From contig OU452200.1 of NCBI GenBank assembly GCA_911728435.2, positions 2,571,130 to 2,635,129 of the forward strand: a stretch of 64,000 bases of DNA, read 5' to 3'. The notes beneath the pieces are model-generated. The model saw only the letters and a program-made list of their open reading frames with translations. It ran no database searches and was not told where the DNA came from. This document shows, piece after piece, positions 1 through 9,960 of this stretch. Each line of letters starts with the position of its first letter. The stretch's first letter is position 1. This DNA is from Apoderus coryli. Taxonomy: Eukaryota > Arthropoda > Insecta > Coleoptera > Attelabidae. The translations under genes were made by a program, and so were the position numbers.

Positions 1-262
1 CTACTCGGAACATATGTGAATGATAGAAGTCAGGTTGTCATTTTCGGAACGGCAGTGTCTGGGCCCAGGACATTGCGTAGTGCCGCAGGGCATCCAGGAA
101 TCATTGCCTTTTTTATGTATCAGGGTTTTTGTTGTTGTTATTATTATGCAGTTATCTTTAGTATTGCTAATATGTTAAGCTAGGAGGCTGTGCATCGACT
201 TCGCCTTTTGTGTAACTTTTCTAAGTTCTCAATAAAGTCATTTATTATATTATTATTATTAA
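1..262 (+). pseudogene. Non-LTR retrotransposon remnant: RT scrap plus 3' end
   Basis: The first 120 bases translate, with one frameshift, to a degraded reverse-transcriptase block 4/5: a 'YVNDRSQ'-like stretch followed by 'VVPQGI', which matches the GVPQGS region of Jockey/CR1-type elements. The rest of the RT is deleted. The following bases look like a 3' UTR ending in AATAAA and a TTA-rich tail at 229-262. The element enters from outside the window. Confidence 0.55.
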
Positions 263-1580
263 TCAAAATAACAGGTTTTTAAGTAAACAGTGTGCGCCTT
301 TAGAATAGACTTATAGAACCCATAAGTACGGTTGAATTGCAGATTTTATTATTATATGTTCTTCTATTTCTTGAACTGTTTTAGCACAAAATACCGCACT
401 GTGTTTTTTTTCGTTTTAAACTGACTTTAGTTTTGTACTTTACTAAATGGTACTTATATAAAAGGATTACTACTTACCTTATATTTCTACATTTGTTGTA
501 TTATTTGGGAACAAATTTTAAAAATAGATTTAGGAACACATTTCACATTTCAACTGTATACATTTAACTAAACAAAACAAAAAGGACGCGTAAACAAAAA
601 GTCTATGAGAATGTCATAATGTCAATGTTTTGAGTATTCAGTCTGTGGTCCGGGTGCATTGATTTGCGCGCGTTATTCAGAATTTAACGGTTAGGTTCGT
701 AAAATTAATGCTTAGCATCCATTGAATCAACGATGATCGTTTATTAGTTTTTATGTTCGCTGTTCATAGGTGTATGATTTACAAATTATTGTGTTAAAGG
801 CGAAGAGCATAAATTAATAAATTTAAAACATTCAAGCAATAAATAGCGACATTATATTGATGAAAAAAAACATAAATTTTCGATGTCTTGCATTTATTGA
901 TTAATGTTTCATCGTACATTGTTTCTATGTATGAAATTATTAATTTATGATCAAAATTCATTGTAACAGTGACCAATTCATAATATTAATGTTCAAAATA
1001 TTGATGACAACCATTCATTGGTTTTACGTACAATATTTTTTTCAGTGTGTAACTTGCAGCATTATTTCTGTGATAAAAAAATATGGCATTTCTCAATTTA
1101 CAGCTTTTTAATCTCTTCGCTACGATATGTTTGTTAAAATTCAGATAGCTACATTACAATAGGTATCTAGGTATATAATTTTATAAATAGGCTTAAATTT
1201 GGATTTGTGTAAATCGTTTATAAAACATTATAATGTACACTTTATTTATTATTTTTTTCGGCAGCTTTCTATCACCTGTGTACAAATAATAATATGTAAT
1301 CAACACCCAGTAATATATGGTGTTATAATCTCTTTAACATTTTATACTTTTCACAATTGTAGGGATTAAGATTATGCCTGGAAATTGTGTCATTTTTGGA
1401 ATCTTATATAGATTTCTTCGTAAGATCTCAGAACTTTGATTATATGGTCTGGAAAACAATAAAAAAAATCTTATTTCAAATGGAATACCCTGTATATAAT
1501 TATATTGCCTTAATTATAACCTAACTTTTTCTTTCTTTTGTGAGTTTTATTCCAGTTGTGTCAAAAATGTGATAAAATAA
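263..1580. other. AT-rich upstream intergenic sequence, nothing recognised
   Basis: No ORF with recognisable similarity, no tandem array and no clear inverted repeat was seen. Short open frames here, such as the one at 794-976, have no family features. Confidence 0.4.
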
Positions 1581-2025
1581 GTTAGGAAATAAAATGCTGT
1601 CGCATCCACTAAATTGATTAACAGGTCCCTCTAACGAACCACTCATTCAATCAATACATGTTTCGGCCCTAGTAAGGGTCATCATCAGTTGAAAACTATT
1701 ATAACAACTATAAAGGGAAAAGGAAACGTATTTAAATGTATCAATATTACACATTATGTTGTAGCTATAGTCTTACCTTAGTGGAAAGAAAACTTTAACT
1801 AAAATCAAACTACATATTATAGCTGAACTTAATTAGTTAGTCTGAGGGTTTCTGAGGGAAACCGATCAGTTACATTATACATGTTCTTTGGTTTCTTTTT
1901 ATAAATCATGGGTGAATTTTGAAACGTGTTATTATGAACACACACCAAATAGTGTTCATAATAACACGTTAGAGGGACCTGTTAATAAACAATTTAGTGG
2001 ATGCGACAGCATTTTATTTCCTAAC
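1581..2025. mobile_element. Inverted-repeat element (445 bp) carrying a hammerhead ribozyme
   Basis: The left arm (1581-1636, starting GTTAGGAAATAAAATGCTGT) is repeated inverted at 1967-2025 with few differences and a short indel. Just inside the left arm lies a hammerhead-type motif on the minus strand (1647-1697). Just inside the right arm is a near-perfect 17-bp hairpin (1924-1968, arms CGTGTTATTATGAACAC). Paired LTR-like arms with ribozymes fit a non-autonomous Penelope-like element, but no protein remnant proves the class. Confidence 0.6.
1647..1697 (-). ncRNA. Hammerhead ribozyme, type I, small palindromic stem III
   Basis: On the minus strand: CTGATGA (1682-1688), a GC-rich stem II with one mismatch, then GAAACATGT (1656-1664) and A as the cleavage-site base. 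Stem I pairs TCAA (5') with TTGA (3'). ACATGT is self-complementary, so stem III has no loop, as in hammerheads proposed to work as dimers. Activity is inferred. Confidence 0.65.
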
Positions 2026-2209
2026 TATTGGACGTCCACAGCAATATGGACTATTTCCTTAAAAATGATAAAATAAGGTTTTGTACGTAAAAAAGGCATA
2101 CTTGTTTTTTCTCGAAAAACTTAAAGGTTTTCGAGAAATTCGAGTTTGAAAATTTTAGGACAAAACTGGTCCTTAGTAGACAGCATTAATAAAATTTTGG
2201 AAAACTTTT

Positions 2210-2400
2210 CAGTAGTAATACCCCTGGGTCTTGATAATACCGAGATAATTTTGTCATAGAGAATGCCGAAAGCGTGTTGCTTGATAATAGCCCAAGGCCG
2301 CAGGCCGAGGGCTATTATCCTTGAGCAACTCGCTTGAAGGATTCTCTATGACAAAATTTTGAGTATTTATCAAGGCCCGAGGAGTATTCGATAAGATAAT
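2210..2400. repeat. Long imperfect hairpin at the Crypton 3' terminus
   Basis: Arms of roughly 90 nt fold back on a GC-rich centre (AAGGCCGCAGGCCGAG). For example TTTGTCATAGAGAAT pairs with ATTCTCTATGACAAA, and GATAATAGCCC with GGGCTATTATC. The same structure recurs at 34691-34884 with compensating and non-compensating changes. It sits immediately 3' of the recombinase frame on the minus strand, which suggests it is the element's own terminus. Confidence 0.6.
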
Positions 2401-2500
2401 TTTTTACTTTGTAGATATCAAAAATTTGATTGTCAATCTGACGTTTAATAATTTTCAATACAAAATTTATTAGTTTTAATCAAACAAATATTATTCATTT

Positions 2501-3599
2501 TTATTTAAAACTACAGTTGTGAAAAGTACAATTGGTAAATGTTAAATTGGAAGAAGAGTTTGCTGAAGTTGACGGATTGTTAATTTCCACTGTTGAAGAA
2601 ATTCCTCGCATGGTGTTGATTATTTCACCATGGCGTTCTCGGTTAATATTCAAGTACGGTTTAATTGAATTAGAGCTGCTATATCCTGTTATTTTTATTA
2701 ATTGCTGTTCAGGAATTCCTTTATTTGACAAATGGCTAACTGCAGTTGATCTCTTCGAATGATTGGATATCTTTTTACACTTAGTATCCAAACCAAGAGC
2801 TTGCGCGGATGATTTAGTCCACATATTAATTGTGTTCTTGCCTACCGGTATATTGTCAAACCATGTGCCACTTTCGGATTTCCAGAAACGATTTGGTCTC
2901 AAGAATAGGCGACTGGAAGTAATATTTTTCCCCCTTTTGGACAATAATTTATGGAATAACCGAACAGGGTATGCACTTTCGTTTGCAATATTTGGAACAA
3001 GCCACTTACTATTTGTACAACTTTTCGATCCTCCTTGGCATGTTTTAATGAATATTGGATTGTATTCAATTCTGTTGGCGTTCCATCATTATTTTTCTCA
3101 ATCGTGAAATAATCTATAAGGCAATCAGCTGGTTCACCACCTCGCCAAGCTAACTCAACAGCTACAATATGGTAAAAATTTTTTGTAAACCTTCTGGTGT
3201 ACATTCATCCCATAATCCAATGATTCTAGCCAAATCACTCGAACTCAAATTTGATGAACTGCATTTTCGTTTGTTTGGATCCTGCTGTAAGCTTTTACGG
3301 TTTGCATTTCTTGCATCTCGCGCATTTTTGAATATCACACTGGTAAACGGGTCGAATACAATTTTGAAGTCATTGAAGTACTTTTCCTGGAGTAGCCTAC
3401 TCGTAGTATTCCAAATTGTTTTTACAGTTGCCTCTTTATATTCAATTCCGTCAGCTTTTCTCATATTTACCGCATAATCTTTCAATATATTAGCCAAATT
3501 ATGCAAACTCGTTTCAGCATTCAGTTCGTATTCTCTGGTCGCACAAAACTCGAGAAATATTATCCATACATATTTTTTTGATTTGAAATTCTTTTTCAA
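2501..3599 (-). pseudogene. Crypton-type tyrosine recombinase, frameshifted
   Basis: Three overlapping minus-strand frames (3599-3162, 3204-2899, 2944-2501) together cover a DUF3504/Crypton-like tyrosine recombinase. The family cuts and joins DNA through a catalytic tyrosine with no DDE chemistry. Visible catalytic boxes are an arginine in 'LAWRGGEP' (about 3150), H-x-x-R in 'SNHSKRST' and a tyrosine in 'SIKPYLNI'. A Ser/Asn-rich C-terminus follows. At least two frameshifts separate the pieces, so this copy cannot encode a working enzyme. The 3' end of the element, with the last 75 bases of this frame, is duplicated at 34690-35059. The upstream boundary near 3600-3640 is not defined. Confidence 0.7.
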
Positions 3600-3639
3600 A
3601 TGATGTTCCTATCCCTAAATGATAAAGTTTCCGACATAA

Positions 3640-4111
3640 AAGCAAGTTTCTAGAAAAATTGGATTATTTCTTTATCGTGTGTATTTCGTAGTCAGAAAAT
3701 GGAAGGGAATACAAACAAATCGTTTTCCAGGACTCAGGTACGCCTGAGGATAAATTAGTTAACCTTAAAGGCTCTTAGGATGAATTGGTTTATCCTACCT
3801 CACATAATTTTATCCTGATATGCGTAGAATCAACCGGGCTGACCTAGGATAAGCTAGGTTTGTCCTGAAACCGAGTTTAGCCCATTGATAGCATGTGTTT
3901 TGACGTGTTTCAACGTCCTATATTCCCACTCAGCTCTCTCGTACACTAAATTTTAAGTCTCATTTACATTGGAAAACTAAACAAACAACTTTTGCTTAAT
4001 GTTTCAGTTATGACTTGAAACCTTGATCACAAAGTGTCAAAACCACAAGTCCAAGACGACTCCAGAAACAGCAAATTCAACAAATTTTCTTTTTGGTTGT
4101 GATTGGAATTC
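3640..4111 (+). promoter_or_regulatory. Presumed Ptx1 5' flank and 5' UTR
   Basis: This is the sequence immediately upstream of the Ptx1 start codon. An Inr-like TCAGTT lies near 4004. The same spot, TTTCAG, could instead be a splice acceptor for an upstream non-coding exon. No convincing TATA box was seen. The transcription start cannot be fixed from sequence alone. Confidence 0.3.
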
Positions 4112-4231
4112 ATGGAGCGTCTCGAACAACTGTCAGATCCTTCGCTGTGTCTGCAGGATCTAGTTACTGGTGTGTCAACTTCTTCTGCCAATTCCGACAA
4201 TATGCACGGTGTACACCATTTACATGACTCG
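4112..4231 (+). CDS. Ptx1: Ptx1/Pitx homeobox gene, coding exon 1
   Basis: This exon encodes residues 1-40 of the Pitx transcription factor, which acts in the nucleus as a sequence-specific DNA-binding regulator. It begins with ATG at 4112 (peptide MERLEQLSD...) and runs 40 codons open to TCG|GTAAGT, a strong phase-0 donor at 4232. The peptide is Ser- and His-rich near its end (HGVHHLHDS), continuing in style into exon 2. The next acceptor at 4690-4691 is also phase 0, so the frame joins over a 460-bp intron. Codon use is less AT-biased than the surroundings. The assignment of this short N-terminal exon rests on frame, the strong donor and neighbourhood; a transcript would settle it. Confidence 0.75.
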
Positions 4232-4691
4232 GTAAGTAGAAAACGTTCATTATTGGTAGATTCATCAACCAGTGTTTTTTGACGGGTAATGCATGTCTTT
4301 GGATGGACAGAAGGTATATGTAGGTTCATTATCTAGTCAATTTTCTCGCCCTTTGACAGATTGCTCAGTATTTAGGCCGTTACTATTTCTGCAAGATGAT
4401 AAACGTGTGTATGACTCTGAACTCTGATGATTTGAATGAACAAGACGTTCGATTTTATTAACACTGTCATGCAATTTCGAAGTTAAAGGCCTTCTGCCTT
4501 CTTCCAAGAACTCTCTTTTTTCCGAAGCCTTTAATTGTTCAGTCGTTTCCTAATAGATTGAAAGGAATAAAGGGTCGTTTGGTAGTGAATGTGGACATTC
4601 ATTTCTAGCATATTCCTTTTCAATTTATCGATTTAGGATTTATTCTTGAACCAAATGATATGATTTAAATAGTTTAATGAAATCTCAACAG
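4232..4691 (+). other. Ptx1 intron 1 (460 bp)
   Basis: It runs from GTAAGT to CAG. The pyrimidine tract before the acceptor is weak (AGTTTAATGAAATCTCAACAG). No transposon was recognised in it, in sharp contrast to introns 2 and 3. Confidence 0.6.
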
Positions 4692-4854
4692 GTGAGTTCT
4701 GCGGTATCAGTGAGTTCCGCTATCTCAGGCATCATGAGTTGTAGTTCATCAGTATTGGGTCATCATGTGACCTCACATGAGCCATCACATCATCACGGGA
4801 TTGTGCCACATACACCATCGTTACATCATGAGCCTTTGGAGAAACTAAAACGTG
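4692..4854 (+). CDS. Ptx1: Ptx1/Pitx homeobox gene, coding exon 2
   Basis: This exon encodes residues 41-94 plus one base of codon 95. It follows CTCAACAG (4684-4691) and ends at CGTG|GTGAGT. The peptide is Ser-rich, then His-rich ('VLGHH', 'PSHHHG', 'PHTPSLHHEPLEKLKR'), a low-complexity linker upstream of the homeodomain with no fold of its own. The exon leaves phase 1, matching the phase-1 acceptors at 51361 and 63443. One oddity is that the acceptor CAACAG|GTGAGT is also a perfect donor consensus. The alternative of starting translation at the in-frame ATG at 4677 is possible but less likely, because exon 1 supplies a frame-compatible start. Confidence 0.8.
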
Positions 4855-5466
4855 GTGAGTGAGTTTCATTATAGTTTTAAGTTTTTTGTTTTGTTTTATG
4901 CCTATAATACAGAGCGTTCTTAAAATAAATTAGGGAAATGTGAAATACGAAATCATTCTATTGATTTATGTCGCATCGGATGACATCTATGCAACTTTGG
5001 GCGGCCAAGTTTTGTTTTCAGAAATTTAGTTTTGGCAGCGCTGTAATAAAGGGCTAATTTGGGAGTTATTTACAAAACATATGTGCCCTACTGGAATTTG
5101 TATTCGACAATAAGTAGGAAGCTTTTTTTCTGAGAACAAGGTGTCAAAGTTTCAGGATTTTTTCGGTTTTTGTAAATTTTCTTCTACAGTTTCATAGGAA
5201 TATTGGATTAAAATTTCGTACACTTGTTACACGTCAAAAACTCAAGATCTGGGGTTATTAAGAATTTTGAAATCCTACAGGGTGGTACATTTTTGGGGTT
5301 TGTACTGAATTTGAGCCTCTCGAACTTTTTTATGCGCCGTTTCTGCTTTCGATTAGGTAAATAATAATTTAAGATCTCTGTTTAATTTAGAAACTTTTTG
5401 GTCTGTTGTTTTTTAAGAAGTTTACTAATTTGGAAAGAAAGATCGTCAAAAGCGTTTGACAAAAAA

Positions 5467-5688
5467 TCATCGATTACATATCCACCATAAAGAGTTGAGC
5501 GCCAAATTTTCTAAATAGTTGGCTGTTGATTTTGATAAACCTGCCTCTACGGCAGCTTGTCTTACAGACACTATTGGATTTGCGGAAAAATATCCCAAAA
5601 ACCACTGCTTTAACTGATCTGAATTTGTTAAAATGTTCACTAAGTTGTTTAAAAGCATACGTGGAAGGGGTTCTTGTGGTGTTTCCAT
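5467..5688 (-). pseudogene. Transposase-type helix-turn-helix remnant
   Basis: A 73-residue minus-strand frame contains 'NPIVSVRQAAVEAGLSKST', the pattern of the N-terminal HTH of Tc1/mariner-like transposases (FxxNPxxSxRxxAxxxGxSxxT). Nothing downstream (lower coordinates) continues as a catalytic domain. It is probably a scrap of a DNA transposon; its family is uncertain. Confidence 0.4.
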
Positions 5689-5721
5689 CTATTATTCAAC
5701 TAAACTAAAGTTTACTGAAAA

Positions 5722-6038
5722 ATAATCAACGAGGAAGTTAATTTAAATAATGATAATCGATATCCTTCTACCTTTGCGGATGATGAGGGACGGGAGTGTT
5801 CATCTGATGGAAGTGCTGCAGAGGCTTTTAATACGTACTTTGTTAACTCTATTAAAGCTCTTGTCGAGTCGAATGATGCCCAGTTATATCAGCAAGGGCC
5901 GGAACTTAGCGGTAACACCTTTTTTCTTTACCCTGTACATGAGAACGAGATGTGTAATATCTTACAAAAAATAACGCAGAAGAACTCAAGTGGTCCCGAT
6001 GGTGTCCCATGTTTGGTGTTAAAACACGTCATTGATTA
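5722..6038 (+). pseudogene. Non-LTR retrotransposon, ORF2 linker (left part, split by insertion)
   Basis: The open + frame reads as the segment between endonuclease and reverse transcriptase of a Jockey/CR1-type ORF2. It carries 'AAEAFNTYFVNSI' and the hallmark 'NSSGPDGVP' just ahead of the RT. It stops at 6036-6038 (TTA), where the CMC-like element is inserted, and resumes in frame at 8451. Upstream endonuclease sequence is missing, so the copy is 5' truncated at about 5720. Confidence 0.8.
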
Positions 6039-6290
6039 CACAGGCCAACACACATTTTGGTGCCTGCGATTTTTTAACTGTTCCTGAGTAATTTTTGGAT
6101 GCAGAATGTAAAAAGGTTCTCAGATTTTGTCTATCAGATCTAGTTTTTGAGATTTTTTAAAAAATTGTGTATATAATTTACGTTATAACTGTTATAATAT
6201 ATAATATTACTATTGACAGTTAAAAAAAACAAAGACACATGGATTTAAGTATTTATTGCAAAAACTTAATTTACATAATTACATTAGTCA

Positions 6291-7991
6291 CTAATCACAT
6301 AAAAATTTTCTTTTATACGATTTTCTAGAATGGAGTTTACTAGGGCAGTCTCGCTGAAGGCTCCAGCAGTAGTCCGCCATCATGTGGCTATCCCATCGTC
6401 CTTGATAACGATCTTCCATAGTTTTAATATCCTGGTGGAATCTTTCCCCCTGTTCTTCACTACAATCACCTAAGTTTTCTGGAAAACGATCTAGGTGGCT
6501 GTGGAGGTAGTGAACTTTTATACTCATGTTACAGCCGAGAATATTAAAATTTGAAAGCATAGTTTCCACTAATTCTACGTAATTGTCTGCTTTATGATTG
6601 CCAAGAAAATTTTGTACTACTTGAACAAATGAACTCCAAGCGTTAGATTCAGTCTCGTTCATTGATGTGGTGAATTGTGGATCTTTAACAAGTTGCCTTA
6701 TTTGAGGACCATCAAATATACCAGCTTTTAGTTTTTCCGTGCTAATGCCAGGAAATTTACGTGACAAATACCCAAAACAATTTCCATCTCGATTTAAGGC
6801 CTTCACAAATTGCTTCATTAGGCCTAGCTTGATATGCAAGGGCGGAAGTAAGATTTTTTCTCTTGAAACCAAAGGTTCGTTGATCACGTTTTGTATTCCT
6901 TGAATCATGACATCTCTTGAAGGCCAATTTTTGTTAACCCAGTGCTCATTTTTAGCTCTGCTGTCCCAAAGGCACAAAAAACAAGGATATTTTGTATAAC
7001 CACTCTGCTGTCCAAGGAGGAAGTTAATCATTTTTAAATCAACACAAATTGACCACTGATGTTCTTCGTATTTAATTTTTCTCAAAACTAATGCTATTGT
7101 TTCATATTCTTCCTTCATGGTAGTAGAATGACCAATAGGAATTGAGCCATATTTGTTACCGTTATGTAAAAGAACACATTTTAAACTACGTTTTGAACTG
7201 TCAATAAAAAGGCGCCAATCATCTGGAGTGTATTCAGGCAAACCCATTTTTTCTAAGAGCCCTTTTATATTGTTACAGAATACCAAGTCATTTTCCTGAG
7301 TGAAAAAAGGCAGCAGATCCTTATCTCTTTTACGATAAAATGTAATATTAGTACCTCGACAAAGTAGATTTTTTTCTTTTAATCTGGATGCAAGTAATTC
7401 AGCGGATTCCTTTGAGAGATTCAGGTCTCTTATAAGATCGTTTAGTTCTTCTTGATTGAAACACTGCGGAGTTGCTAAATCTGCTTCAAAATCGCTGTCG
7501 TTTTCTGATTGAATTCTTTTAACTTCGTCAGACGTTGATGTTTCTGTATCATCTTCTGTCAGTTTGGGTAGACTGCTGAATGATGGAACGGGTATTTCTT
7601 CCGAATGCACTACAGGCCTTCTTGCAGAATCTAGATCAGGATATGTCCATTTGTGTCTATTGTTTCTATTTATGCCTTTAATATTAACGAGACAAAAATA
7701 GCAGTCGTCATGATGGTTCCGCGGTTCTCTCCAAACCATTGGTACACCAAACTTTAGGCACTTCCTCTTTCCAGTTGTCCACTGTCGCAAATGTTCAACA
7801 CATGTTTTACATATGAAATGTGGGGCCCAAGATTTATCTTGATCTCCTAAATGAACGCCAAAATAGGCAAGATAAGCTCTTTTCACAAAGTCAGAAATCC
7901 TTTTTCTGCTCTCTTTCAAAGTGTATTCACCACACACATAACAAAAAACATCGGGATGATTTACACAGGTACGTCTGCTTGTGGATGCCAT
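6291..7991 (-). CDS. CMC-like transposase with N-terminal ZAD-like zinc finger, intact 566 aa
   Basis: This is a single uninterrupted frame between the terminal repeats at 6039 and 8450. Residues 9-70 carry paired CxxC motifs (C17/C20 and C61/C64, 'PHFICKTCVEHLRQW'), resembling the zinc-binding ZAD/THAP type of DNA-contact domain. Another CxxC is at 97-100. An acidic linker spans about 130-172. The C-terminal two thirds look like an RNase H-fold DDE domain: D264 in 'LFIDSSKRSLKCVLLHNG', D318 in 'CVDLKM', C337/C340 in 'PCFLCLWD', H496/H499, and an E cluster at 512-516 in 'SEEQGERFHQ'. The D-D-E choice is inferred from motif spacing. The product should bind the termini and catalyse cut-and-paste movement. 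The intact frame and perfect repeats suggest a recent insertion. The family name rests on layout, not on a search. Confidence 0.75.
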   Translation of the reverse strand: MASTSRRTCVNHPDVFCYVCGEYTLKESRKRISDFVKRAYLAYFGVHLGDQDKSWAPHFICKTCVEHLRQWTTGKRKCLKFGVPMVWREPRNHHDDCYFCLVNIKGINRNNRHKWTYPDLDSARRPVVHSEEIPVPSFSSLPKLTEDDTETSTSDEVKRIQSENDSDFEADLATPQCFNQEELNDLIRDLNLSKESAELLASRLKEKNLLCRGTNITFYRKRDKDLLPFFTQENDLVFCNNIKGLLEKMGLPEYTPDDWRLFIDSSKRSLKCVLLHNGNKYGSIPIGHSTTMKEEYETIALVLRKIKYEEHQWSICVDLKMINFLLGQQSGYTKYPCFLCLWDSRAKNEHWVNKNWPSRDVMIQGIQNVINEPLVSREKILLPPLHIKLGLMKQFVKALNRDGNCFGYLSRKFPGISTEKLKAGIFDGPQIRQLVKDPQFTTSMNETESNAWSSFVQVVQNFLGNHKADNYVELVETMLSNFNILGCNMSIKVHYLHSHLDRFPENLGDCSEEQGERFHQDIKTMEDRYQGRWDSHMMADYCWSLQRDCPSKLHSRKSYKRKFLCD

Positions 7992-8103
7992 TGTTTCAGT
8001 TTAGTGTCTTGATACTACAAAACGACCAAAATTTACACAAAATGATAGCACAACTTTACTTGGGAAAACTCAGTAATATACTAAATCAAGTACAGCCAAA
8101 CAG

Positions 8104-8211
8104 GTATAGAAGGATCGGGTCATAGGCAATTACAGGTATAAAAGTAATTAAGAGCATTGTATTGAGTAGTTCCTAGTATAGGAACATTGGGTCAGGGACA
8201 ATTCCAGGTAT
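8104..8211. repeat. Subterminal direct repeats, possible transposase binding sites
   Basis: Two related 36-bp units (8104-8139 and 8176-8211) share the pattern GTATAG..GGGTCA.GG.CAATT.CAGGTAT. They lie between the transposase start codon and the right terminus of the 6039-8450 element. Their position suggests protein-binding or promoter sites. Confidence 0.5.
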
Positions 8212-8450
8212 CCATTTGGCTAATTAGATTCTGGGAAATTCCTATTTTGACGATTAAGTACATATTTATCTCTTTATTTGTTGTCCTTTATCAGAAAAAA
8301 ATATATCATTTAACCTGTAACGTGTATCTCAAAAACTAGAGCTGATAGAAAAAATCTGGTGGCATTTTTGGAATCAGCACATTAAAAACATCTAAAATCA
8401 GATGTTAGATTTCTGGCACCAAATTTTTTTTTTCATTTTGTTGGCCTGTG

Positions 8451-9960
8451 TTATGTGGCATCTATTCTTACACATTTAGTAAACTGTTCCTTGATTGAAG
8501 GAAAATTCCCACATGAACTGAAACTAGCCAGAGTTGTGCCTATATTCAAGAAGGGGGATTCGAAACATATAAAAAATTATAGAGGCATCTCTGTATTGTC
8601 TGTTTTCTCTAAGGTTTTTGAAAATGCATTTTACTGTCGGCTTGTGGATTATGTGAATAAATATAATATAATTGGTAATAACCAATTCGGATTTAGAAAG
8701 GGGCTATCCACCCAGGACGCGATAGTGCAGTTCATCGGCAAAGTGTTGGAATGCTTGGAAGAGAGACAAAAATGTTCAGGTTTATTTTTCGATTATTCAC
8801 GAGCTTTCGAGACGGTAAATCATGAAAAGATTTTACGTAAACTCTATGGTTTCGGTATTAGAGGCACTCCCTTAAGTTGGATAACATCATTTTTATCAGA
8901 AAGAAAACAAAAAGTGAGTCTCAACCGTGATGGCAAAGTTTTTGAATCATCAATTCTTGAGTTGGACGTCAGCGTTCCCCAGGGCATTAGGACCACTAAT
9001 CTTCATATTGCTCATTGCAGATATATCTACACACATAAAATCTGCAAAGCACATTACCCTTTTTGCTGATGATACCTCAGCTATAATAGCTGCTGACTAT
9101 TAGTGGTTTAAGTTCAAAAGGATATGAATGTTTGGAGCACATGCAGAATTATTATACAAAGAACGATCTAGTCTTGAATTTTGAAAAAACAAATCATATA
9201 CATTTCTCAGCAAGGGAGGTGAACTACAGTATGAGAATTGTTAACGGGGATCACCGGCTAGTACAGAGATCATATGTGAAATTCTTGTGTGTTGACATTG
9301 ACTCGCAGCTAAATTGGTACAAACAAATCGAGAGCGTTTCTGTGAAGCTCTGCAGACTTTCGTTCTTTGTTTGGAAAATGAGAAGCTTTGTTTCAATTGA
9401 TGTATTGTGATCATTTTATTTTGCAAATGTTAATTCAGTCCTGTTGTGGGGAAACTCATGTCGCGTGGGTGAGATACTAGTACTGCAAAAAAGGATTATC
9501 AGAACAATGACATTCAAATCCGCCAGATATTCTTGCCGTCAATTATTCAAAGATCTAAAAATTCTAACAGTAACATCAATTTACATTTTGGAGTGTGTGT
9601 TCTACGTGTATTCTAACATTGATCGGTTTACGAGCACAGGTCAAATTTCTATCTACGATCTTAGAGATAATTAAATTTAAGACTACCTGTACAACGTCTC
9701 TCTCTCGCAGCAAATAGTTGCCTTATAATGCCTATTAAGTTGTATAATCATCTGCCCCATCATCTAAAAGTGAATACAGCTCCTAGTAAATTCAAACGAA
9801 ACGTAAGGGATTGGTTACTTAAACTCAGTTTTTATTCGTTAAATGAATATTTTGTGAATGATTGGGTGTTTTTATGAAATGTAATTATACAATCCATGTT
9901 TTTTATATTTTTATTTATTTATTAGACTATTATTATTATTATTATTAACTACCACCGATA
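8451..9960 (+). pseudogene. Non-LTR retrotransposon, RT and 3' end (right part)
   Basis: This continues the frame of 5722-6038. Reverse-transcriptase blocks are readable: 'ARVVPIFKKGDSKHIKNYRGIS', 'NNQFGFRKGLST', 'FFDYSRAF' (block with the first catalytic Asp), 'VPQG', and after a frameshift 'LFADDTS', which holds the catalytic Asp pair. The C-terminal region continues to about 9880 through several frameshifts and stops. The element ends in a TTA-repeat tail near 9921-9960. Jockey/CR1-type; inactive. Confidence 0.8.

Larger units (their letters stand above)
6039..8450 (-). mobile_element. Complete CMC-like DNA transposon with TTA target duplication
   Basis: Perfect 12-bp terminal inverted repeats, CACAGGCCAACA (6039-6050) and TGTTGGCCTGTG (8439-8450), are flanked by TTA at 6036-6038 and 8451-8453. 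A second inverted block of about 32 bp sits subterminally (6122-6153 and 8325-8357, AGATTTTNTCTATCAG core). Removing the element and one TTA restores the interrupted retrotransposon reading frame exactly. CAC... termini, a 3-bp TWA duplication and the transposase layout suggest the CMC (CACTA/Mirage/Chapaev) superfamily, perhaps Chapaev3-like. That class assignment is inference. Confidence 0.85.

Noticed and set aside
4027..4329. 100-residue minus-strand frame over the Ptx1 start
   Set aside because: It is the antisense shadow of Ptx1 exon 1, which has an ATG, a strong donor and phase match on the + strand.
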